This document shows positions 57,251-64,000 of a stretch of DNA of 64,000 bases, in pieces (the stretch's first letter is position 1; every line of letters starts with the position of its first letter). The notes below the pieces were generated by a model. It was given only the letters and a program-made list of their open reading frames with translations. It was not told the origin of the DNA and searched no databases. This stretch comes from Bombardia bombarda (Eukaryota; Ascomycota; Sordariomycetes; Sordariales; Lasiosphaeriaceae). The stretch spans positions 1,798,001-1,862,000 of the forward strand of contig JAULSR010000004.1 in assembly GCA_030512295.1 (NCBI GenBank), given 5' to 3'. The position numbers and the translations under genes were made by a program.

Positions 57251-60067
57251 AAGAAACGAGAGATAAACATATAAATAAGAGAATGTAGTGGTAGCCCTTA
57301 ATACCGTTCTGGAGAAAGAGGGCAACATATTGTACTTCAGGCACCCCCTGCTGGATATTGGGCATGGTCAGGCTCTTCATCGGTTCCTGTCCGCCTACGG
57401 TAGTCATCAAGAGCCTACCAATATTGAACGTTGATTACTAAGAGAATGCGTCGAGTTCGGCATGGGCGAGGGCGAATTTTCAGTACCGGATGCAAGAGTC
57501 GGAAAGCTAAAATCGGGCGGGGATGTGCGTGTCCATGTTAGAGGGGAAACCTTCAGTACACGGTTGCCGAGCTTGATGGTGTTCGGCGGCCGTGTCGGCT
57601 CGGAGTTGATGCCGGTTGCCTTGGGGCGACGTAGACAGCTTGGCGCCTGTATGTCTCATAGTTCGCGGACGAAAGCCAAGTTCGACTTTCTGGGGCTATA
57701 GTTAATAGAGATGGAGTCAGTCAGATGAGCACCATGGGCAGAGGAGGACGGGGGTTTCAATTGGGTGCGAAACTTACCTCGGTGAGCTGCATGATGGTCT
57801 AAACAAGAATAGAGTCTCCGTGGTTCTTGATTGCCCAAGGGGTGAGCGAGTTTCTTGGCCAGAAGGCAAGAGGAGAGATTGCATGGGATGTCACGTACCA
57901 GGATTACGAACTCCTACTTCTTACCACACCGTTCCTGCTCCTTATCACACCATTCCTGCAATTTTTTCACGAGGTTCCCAACTGAGAGTTTGGGGTTTGA
58001 CAGGAGCACTTCGAACCAGCCGGCAGGCAATTAGACGGGCAAAGGATGAAGGCTATCGTGAGCAGGCGCCGTGTCAGAACGGGTGTTGGAACGGGTGTTG
58101 TAGCGGGTAGGAGGTCCGATGCGTTGGCTATGGACCGAGTTGCCACAGTTAGATATGGTGGGTTGTGCTTTGTGGGTTTTCTCTTCTTGCGCTTCGTCAA
58201 ATTGGGGATGTAAGTGTGATGATGAGGGACGTCGAGATCGTGGGCAGCAGCGTTGATATAGTCGACCAAAGCGAGCAGAGAGCCTTACGACTCAAAAAAC
58301 GAGGAGATGCAGCCCATTTTCTAAACGAGGTCGGCCGGCTCGAGTAGTGGCAGATTGTGGCAGTGGTAGTAAAGGGTTGGTTATGGTGTTTATGATAGTA
58401 AAAGGGGGGGCCGGCCAGAAGCCAGGTCTTTTAGCGCTGCATCAAAGGTAATAATGTTTCTAAGATTACTCCTACTGATTAAATGTCGCGTTTTGTTAAT
58501 ACATGGAGCGCTTGATAAAGGTGTGATTAGGTATTATTAGGCAGTGGTTACCTAGGTAGCGGTAGCCATAGGGAGCATGCATGCTTCGGACTTTCGGCGG
58601 CTGCGTACCTATGTCGGCGGGCGCTGGGCGCCTCTCGTCTATTCGCGAACAGGTATGTACTGTACCTACCTACACCCATTGACTCTGGGTTCTGGTTATA
58701 CAGCATAAGAACATCGTCTTTCTTTCCGACCCCGGCTCCCCCCTAATCTCGAATCCGGCTTGTAAGGGCTACGCTGAGTTGGCCGACATAGACGCGCTGA
58801 CGGGCCCCCCATGCCCCTCTTATCCCTCTGGTCCAAATCTAGGCGGCCGTCTAGTGGACCAGAAGGCTGCCAATGAAAGAGGTGTTCCGACTAAGGTTGA
58901 GGAGAGAATGTCCTCTTTTTTATTTATCTCTTTGACCACCTGTATGTAGTAGACGCGCCTGCTCTTGCGTGTCAACCTCACTCTTAACTCTGACCTACCT
59001 CAGACGCGCATCACCTCTATGTCGATGGCTAGGGCCAATCCGCCCCTTTCAAGTTCTTGCTTTTCGCCATTTTCACCTCCAGTCGCTAACCGCGGGACCT
59101 TTAGGCAGGTGTGTACCTACCTACACACACCGATACAAACTCCTACATATTATCGGCGCCGTGTGACATTCGGTTTGATATGCCGCAACAAGATAGCTAT
59201 TTATATCATGTCTACAGCGGTTGATTTTCGTTTATTTATGGCTATGGCTGCCTTTAACCGAACCTGGTGTGAAGCTAGCATCCAACATCCAGCTTCCAAT
59301 ATCCGGCTTCCAGCGTCCAGCACCAGACACAGAGCCTCGTCTCCCTCCCAAGCATCAAATATTCTAGGGAATTGCGCCGTCGAACTTCGAGAACTGCTCA
59401 GCTCCGAGAAGCGCGTAGCGCTTGCATAATACAGACAGACCACCATTAACTTTTCAAATCTGTGGCAGCCAGCCGCCCTGGGACATATCAATAACCGCCG
59501 TGGCTTCGAAATATGTACTACCAAAAGATCTACGTGTCTATTTCTATTTCTATATGTCGATGTGAAGAAAAAGATTGACCATCTTGACCATCATAAAGCC
59601 CCAAGACTTACCCAGCTTCGGTGAAAACATGCAACACCATGCTCAAAGGAATTAAAACTGCCAAAGATCAGGCTCTGAGAGTCGACTTCTAACTTTAGGC
59701 TACCTACTGACCTACTTAACTTACCTATACCGTCTTATTTCGTTTGCTTCCTCCTAATAGCCTTGGAAAATGAACTATCGATCCGAGCCATTTTTTACCC
59801 CTAATGACTTTGAAGCATTTACTTACGCAAAAAAGTCCGAGATCCCCGGCACTTCTTGTAGGGTGCTCTAGCACTATAATGAAAGGATCCCTCCTGTAAG
59901 CTCACCACCACCTTAGTAACTGTAAATGTTTTAACCACGGATACTAACTGTTGGTTGTACCGAGCTCTCCAGCCCTAAGGCTCAGGTGCCGGTAGCAATC
60001 CCGTCACAGTCAAACCTGGGCAACTGAAACAACATGACATCAATCTCGAGGATCAAGATCAAGGTCA

Positions 60068-61244
60068 ATGGCAACTCTTTATGGTAAGTCCAAAGATTTC
60101 TCCTCGTGTCGTTCAGGATTCAATGTTGTATTCTAGCCTGGCAACGTACTTACCCAGTCTTTGTCTCATATTCTAGGAGCAGGCACTCATGTTCCCAGGC
60201 CAAGCTGCCAACAATGCCAATGGCGTGCGTCACCACCTACCCTGCAAGAGGTGCTGTTGATGCAGGTCAAGAAATCTTCTGAGGAGTTCCCCAACAGTTT
60301 CGCCATGGCGTCGACTCACCTTGCCAGGACAGAGCTCACGCTTGCCGTCATACTCGGAGTTGATGAATCACAGATGGAACGTATCACCGAGCTGCTAGAG
60401 CAGTACCAAATCGCCATTGGGCATCCACAACTTGCACTGGCCCTATACGCCGAGCTTCAACGCGATAGACTGTGTCAACTGGTGGATGAAAACGTCCAGG
60501 ACTGCAAGATGATAGCCCGGGAGCTGGAGCACACATTCACAACCAGCAGTGAGATGGCCGATGTGGATCTCATCAATAGCGTTCGAGAGTGTCAGATGGC
60601 CGGTGCCGGAATCCTGGAGGAGATAGAGGCAGTGAAACGCCACTTGATCAAGTCGTTACCAGGTCCGCCCCGCCAACATGAAGCTACGGACTCATTGGAA
60701 TCCAAGTCGGCCAGTCTCATCGACAAGTTCAATCGAAGGTTTGCCGACATATTCGCCGAGTTTGAGGCTCTCGCAGCAAAGATTCAGCGATACGCCACCA
60801 ACATGACTGTCACCGAAGATACGGTAAGCCATCAATTGCAACTATTTCATTCTTATCTTTATATCACACCGCTTTCAATGTTGACAAAAGGGGCTTTTAG
60901 ATCAGGAACGAGTCTGCCCGGCGAGACACACAGGCCGGCATTCGTGCGGCCAATTCCAGCACAGTCCTCGCTGTCGTAGCCATGGTCTACCTTCCTATGT
61001 CTACCGTTGCGGTACGTATATCGTTTGATATCTATGATGCACAGTTCTTGATGCTGATTGTTCTCTTCTTTTCTTCCGTCTTTTCTAGACAATCTTTACC
61101 ATGCCCGTGTTCAAATTCGAGAACAAATGGCGGGACGCCGGCTTTCATGTCTCTAACTCGACTTCGCTAGACTCGACAAACTCAACCGCCTCTTCCAGTT
61201 CCAGTTCCGGTCAAGATACCAGTAACGATCCTGTACTTTCTTGA
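60068..61244 (+). CDS. Helical protein with CorA-like terminal TM region; in-frame TGA before TM2
   Basis: Exons: 60068-60083, 60177-60823, 60901-61011 and 61089-61244 (930 nt, 309 aa). A tiny first exon (MATLY) is followed by about 215 helical residues without recognised motifs (LEQYQIAIGHPQLALALYAEL, DKFNRRFADIFAEFEALA). Then NSSTVLAVVAMVYLPMSTVATIF gives the first membrane helix, in the style of fungal CorA-like two-TM proteins, followed by a Ser/Thr/Asn linker. TGA at 61242-61244 stops the frame. Directly after it, in the same frame, comes a typical second helix YFWIYLAIALVLTLLTIEAWW and a basic end to a TGA at 61347-61349. An in-frame 78-nt GT-AG segment (61222-61299) could instead remove both the stop and that helix. 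The three products, one-TM, spliced and read-through, cannot be told apart here. Confidence 0.72.
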
Positions 61245-61349
61245 TATTTCTGGATATACCTAGCCATCGCTTTAGTGCTAACACTTCTCACCATTGAAGC
61301 GTGGTGGGGGAGCAGTGGACGAAGACAGTTTGTGAAACGCTATCACTGA
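61245..61349 (+). pseudogene. In-frame continuation after the TGA (second TM helix)
   Basis: These 34 codons follow the TGA at 61242-61244 without frame change. They encode a classic aromatic-bordered membrane helix and GSSGRRQFVKRYH, ending in TGA at 61347. This is either the lost end of the upstream gene, reached by readthrough, or partly an intron (61222-61299, with GCTAAC 20 bases before GAAG). Confidence 0.55.
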
Positions 61350-62218
61350 ATGAACCTTTTACATTTGCCCGGGGATATGGTCCCATTTCTCACGCTTCTG
61401 GTATGTTCGGTCTGGTGTTGGCGAGGAGGAACACTAACTTTGACAGGCGCGGCTTGATGATAGGTGTTGCTAGCCTCTACGAGACGCCATTCAACGGGAG
61501 GCCGCCCAAGCCGCAGCCTGTTAGCTATATGAACAATGATGCAACCACAAACACGGGTCTCGGAGCAACCACCACTGAGCAGCGTCCGCCTCCAAACCGT
61601 CTATCACCACCATCATCATCTCTGGCTGCACCGCACCCGGCACATTCTTTCGTCAGTCAGGCTGTCACTCTGTCTCCTTCCGAGACTGTGCGCACCAGTA
61701 ATCAAGCCACAGCCACTCCAGGGGACGTCTCCATCGAATTGGGTCCGACGCGCCATGACGCCCAAAGGCCTGCTACTGCGCCCGCAGACATGGTTCAGCC
61801 TGGACTGCAAAGAACACGATCTCATAGCCAGACTGATAGCACTGGCACCGTGGATCCACGGTGCAATAGTGATGACATGGTTTAGTTATGTTATGGAATT
61901 GTGTTTTGGTCAGGACTTTTGTCTCTTCTGTGTAAGATAGTGTCGATATGCTGGAGTCATAAGTAATGGAGGAAAGTGTATTGTACCTAGGCAGGTACCT
62001 TTGTATATTACGACGAACTGGGTGTGGACTTGTAACAGTACAGTTAAAGCAATATTTGATTAACCCGCGTGAGCAACTAGCGGGCTTCAAACTGGCGAAC
62101 TTCAAACTGGCGAACTTCAAACTACCTATTCTAGTTGAATACTAGCACAAACATCACACAACCAAATAAAACAAAGCAAAACGACCTAGCCCAAAGAAAA
62201 AAACAACACACCGCCTGA
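61350..62218. other. Spacer with doubtful P/S/T-rich frame
   Basis: A plus-strand frame at 61301-61885 (194 codons, GTG-started) is Pro/Ser/Thr-rich and has coding-like codon use in its second half. An intron-like segment (GTATGT at about 61401 to CACTAAC...GACAG at about 61448) lies in it. No start, partner exon or domain could be fixed, so it is not called as a gene. A 15-bp tandem repeat follows at 62085-62126. Confidence 0.35.
62085..62126. repeat. 15-bp tandem repeat, about 2.7 copies
   Basis: The unit CTTCAAACTGGCGAA lies just downstream of the DUF3433 gene's stop. Confidence 0.9.
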
Positions 62219-64000
62219 TCACGTCCTCCATCCCCAATCCCTCACATGGTCCCGATGCGCATATCCCACGCGTGCCTGCAGCCCCAACCCAACATTCTCC
62301 CCGCCACCCCATCCGCCCGTCCTGATCGCGCCCACAGCAAACACCTGGTCCCTTGGCGTGCCCAGCTCGCCATCTGCATTCCAAACGACCGGCGTCGCCC
62401 CCTCCTCCTCCTCCTCCCGTCCCCTTCTGCCCCTCCTCCCCTTCCTCATCTTCTCCCACCCCAACTGGAACCCCATCGTGACATGCAACCCGTCCCGGAA
62501 GAACCCACGCAGCTCCTGATCGTCCAGCCACTCGGCCCCACGCCCCAGCATCCCAAAGACGTTTCCATCCACGAGCAGGCCCACCACGCTCGCGATGCTG
62601 GTCGGGCTTCGCGGGATGATGGTGTTGGGCTTGGGCAGCGCCAGCCACGAGGCGGTGCCCGCAATGAGTACCGCCGCGAGCAACGCCTGCAGCACCCGCG
62701 TCGACGCCAGGTCCTGCACGATGCGCCGCTGCGCACCGCTGTCCAGATTGTACACGGTCAGCGTGGCTGGGAACTTGACGGCTGCGCTGTCTGCCGGCAG
62801 GGGCAGGCGGTTCCACGTGCTGACGACCTGGGCCCGCATGAGCTTGTGCTGGCGGGTGATGGCGTCGGCGACAGACTGAACGGTGGCGGCGTCGGTGCTG
62901 CCAAGCGAAGACGCCGGGATGGCGAACCGCGACGTCGTTAGAGAGGCGAAGAACGGGTCGACGAGATTGTTCGTCTTGATGGAAATGAGATTGCTGTAGT
63001 TGAGGTTGGTCCCATCGACTGCCATGGGAAATGGTATTGCGGTGGAGTCGTCTGGGATGGGAGGTACGGTTGGGTTGATGCTGAGGGTCGAGCCGACGAA
63101 ACTGGCGGCTACGTTGACCTGTTCCGCAGTCTCGTTGCATGCGAGGGCTGATATAGATCTTACTCTTGTTTGTGTCGTGTTGGCGTCTTGGAGTTGGCCC
63201 CAAACCCATATCCAATGCGACGTCAAGTTGTTGTTGACAAGTATTGGACTGTAGACTCCCGCGCCGAAGACAGCGTCGCGGTCGATCTGTGTTCCGGTCA
63301 GACTACCAGAAGTCTCTGGAGTTTGCCCTGTGCTAATGATAATAGTGCTTCCATCTACCTCCGTCTCTCCAGGGAGGTTGATCCGCAAAGGGTTGACATA
63401 GCCGTCGGATGTAGATGAGGTGGTGAGACTGATCAATATCTCAGACTGCCGGAATATTCTGCATGCCATCAAAGCGCGGACAGCGGGAATCGTGGCAGTC
63501 ACGGTCAAGTCATCAGGAACCTCCACGTCATCTGGCACATTTTCCAGAGACAGAGTCGGAAAGGCTAGGTCCTCATGTGTGAAAGGGGGGAAAGAGACAT
63601 TCCCATCAAGAATCAAAGAAGAGAGAAGAGTTCCATTCTGACAGGTTGTGCAGACGCTGGGGTTTGGCGGTACACTGCTCCGGAAAAAAAAGTCTCTGGC
63701 CAGAACCTGGCAGGACGCGGTGACCGGGACCGTGGCTGCTGCAAATAGAGATGCGGAAAAGATTGCCAACATGGATGAAAGGAAGGCAGCGACACTTGCT
63801 GCTCCGACAGCAAGGTTTCGAGACTTGATGGCATGGTAAATGACGACAGGATTCAGCTTGTCTACCAGATTGAGACCCATAGACTGTTCGAGAGAGGCGC
63901 CTCGTCTCAGTGCGGCATATGGGGCTAGCAATCGGATGTTGAAGTCGGCCGAGACAAAGTAGATTGTGGCAAGGCTGACAACCAAGGTTGGGATCACCGT
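62219..64000 (-). CDS. DUF3433 multi-TM membrane protein, C-terminal part
   Basis: The frame is open to the window edge, so the 5' end is missing; at least 592 codons are present. The opening piece has a membrane helix (PTLVVSLATIYFVSADF) followed by the family's APYAALRRGASLEQSMGLNLVD and a second membrane pair (SVAAFLSSMLAIFSASLFAAATV). A large, probably luminal or extracellular part follows, with Cys pairs and many N-glycosylation sequons (about 95-420). Another helix (VLQALLAAVLIAGTASWLAL) and the end motif SPTSIASVVGLLVDGNVFGML, with a GW-containing cytosolic tail, close the protein. This agrees with DUF3433 proteins, which are common in Pezizomycotina and have no known biochemical function. 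The tail includes an Arg-rich/Glu-run stretch. Confidence 0.88.
   Translation of the reverse strand, partial: TVIPTLVVSLATIYFVSADFNIRLLAPYAALRRGASLEQSMGLNLVDKLNPVVIYHAIKSRNLAVGAASVAAFLSSMLAIFSASLFAAATVPVTASCQVLARDFFFRSSVPPNPSVCTTCQNGTLLSSLILDGNVSFPPFTHEDLAFPTLSLENVPDDVEVPDDLTVTATIPAVRALMACRIFRQSEILISLTTSSTSDGYVNPLRINLPGETEVDGSTIIISTGQTPETSGSLTGTQIDRDAVFGAGVYSPILVNNNLTSHWIWVWGQLQDANTTQTRVRSISALACNETAEQVNVAASFVGSTLSINPTVPPIPDDSTAIPFPMAVDGTNLNYSNLISIKTNNLVDPFFASLTTSRFAIPASSLGSTDAATVQSVADAITRQHKLMRAQVVSTWNRLPLPADSAAVKFPATLTVYNLDSGAQRRIVQDLASTRVLQALLAAVLIAGTASWLALPKPNTIIPRSPTSIASVVGLLVDGNVFGMLGRGAEWLDDQELRGFFRDGLHVTMGFQLGWEKMRKGRRGRRGREEEEEGATPVVWNADGELGTPRDQVFAVGAIRTGGWGGGENVGLGLQARVGYAHRDHVRDWGWRT

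Larger units (their letters stand above)
55825..60067. other. 4.2-kb gene-poor region
   Basis: No gene could be supported. It holds a promoter-like block (TATATAA at 56232-56238 followed by CT-rich DNA), a 21-bp tandem duplication at 57211-57250, a short repeat of TTATCACACCATTCCTGC type at about 57921-57960, and GGGTGTTGGAAC/GGGTGTTGTAGC at about 58080-58106. CCAGCTTCCAATAT-type repeats lie at about 59282-59325. Frames of up to 154 codons show no domain or regular codon pattern. Confidence 0.45.

Noticed and set aside
62154..63215. 353-codon minus-strand ORF
   Set aside because: Shadow in another frame of the DUF3433 gene; Arg/Gly/His-rich without domain.
1..64000. CRISPR arrays, 5S rRNA, complete transposons
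   Set aside because: No regularly spaced repeats, no 5S-like internal control region and no transposase or LTR pair were seen. CRISPR would not be expected in a fungal nuclear genome.

Overview
The window is nuclear DNA of a filamentous ascomycete, most likely a Sordariomycete. Genes are spaced 1-4 kb apart on both strands. Introns are short (about 50-140 nt), with GT-AG ends and CTAAC/CTGAC branch sites. Two tRNA genes carry introns next to the anticodon. Several protein families are typical of Pezizomycotina: Zn2Cys6 activators, a NACHT-type STAND protein, a DUF3433 membrane protein and a GH7 cellobiohydrolase with a CBM1. The cellobiohydrolase most resembles those of Sordariales-type fungi, but genus and species cannot be read from the window.

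Layout. 1-861: 3' part of a ceramide synthase (+). 0.9-5.6 kb: gene-poor, partly AT-rich spacer. 5.6-9.2 kb: mitochondrial PPR protein (+). 10.35-11.26 kb: tRNA-Glu(CTC)-like and tRNA-Leu(CAA) in an AT-rich spacer. 11.6-13.3 kb: secreted-type DOMON/cytochrome b561 protein (-), seven exons. 14.3-17.1 kb: large low-complexity protein with a polyQ tract (+). 18.2-21.7 kb and 24.4-26.7 kb: two divergently transcribed Zn2Cys6 transcription factors sharing a 2.7-kb intergenic region. 27.3-30.9 kb: NACHT STAND protein with weak ankyrin repeats and a hydrophobic C-terminus (+). 32.1-33.6 kb: O-methyltransferase (+). 34.2-35.9 kb: cellobiohydrolase I (-). 38.2-39.6 kb: single-TM disordered protein (+). 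41.2-42.8 kb: Ser/Thr-rich single-TM sensor-like protein with an apparent frameshift (-). 44.4-45.6 kb: secreted alpha/beta hydrolase (-). 48.5-50.1 kb: MFS transporter (+). 51.7-54.2 kb: DUF4139 (MuiA-like) protein (-). 54.9-55.8 kb: small coiled-coil/TM protein (+). 60.1-61.3 kb: TM protein of CorA-like topology with an in-frame TGA before its second membrane helix (+). 62.2-64.0 kb: DUF3433 protein (-), running off the end.

The genes do not form one obvious cluster. The cellobiohydrolase and the DOMON-b561 protein both fit growth on plant cell wall, and the cbh1 upstream region has Xyr1-type GGCTAR motifs beside CreA-type sites. The NACHT protein and the O-methyltransferase are typical accessory genes. 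Exon joins were worked out by eye from reading frame, splice consensus and family resemblance. Functions assigned by family are inference from visible motifs, since no database search was run.

The best leads are the NACHT protein with a predicted membrane C-terminus, the TGA/exitron-like junction at 61.22-61.30 kb, a 48-bp perfect duplication between the hydrolase gene and an orphan ORF 1.8 kb away, and a cryptic cysteine-rich reading frame at 51.27-51.56 kb.
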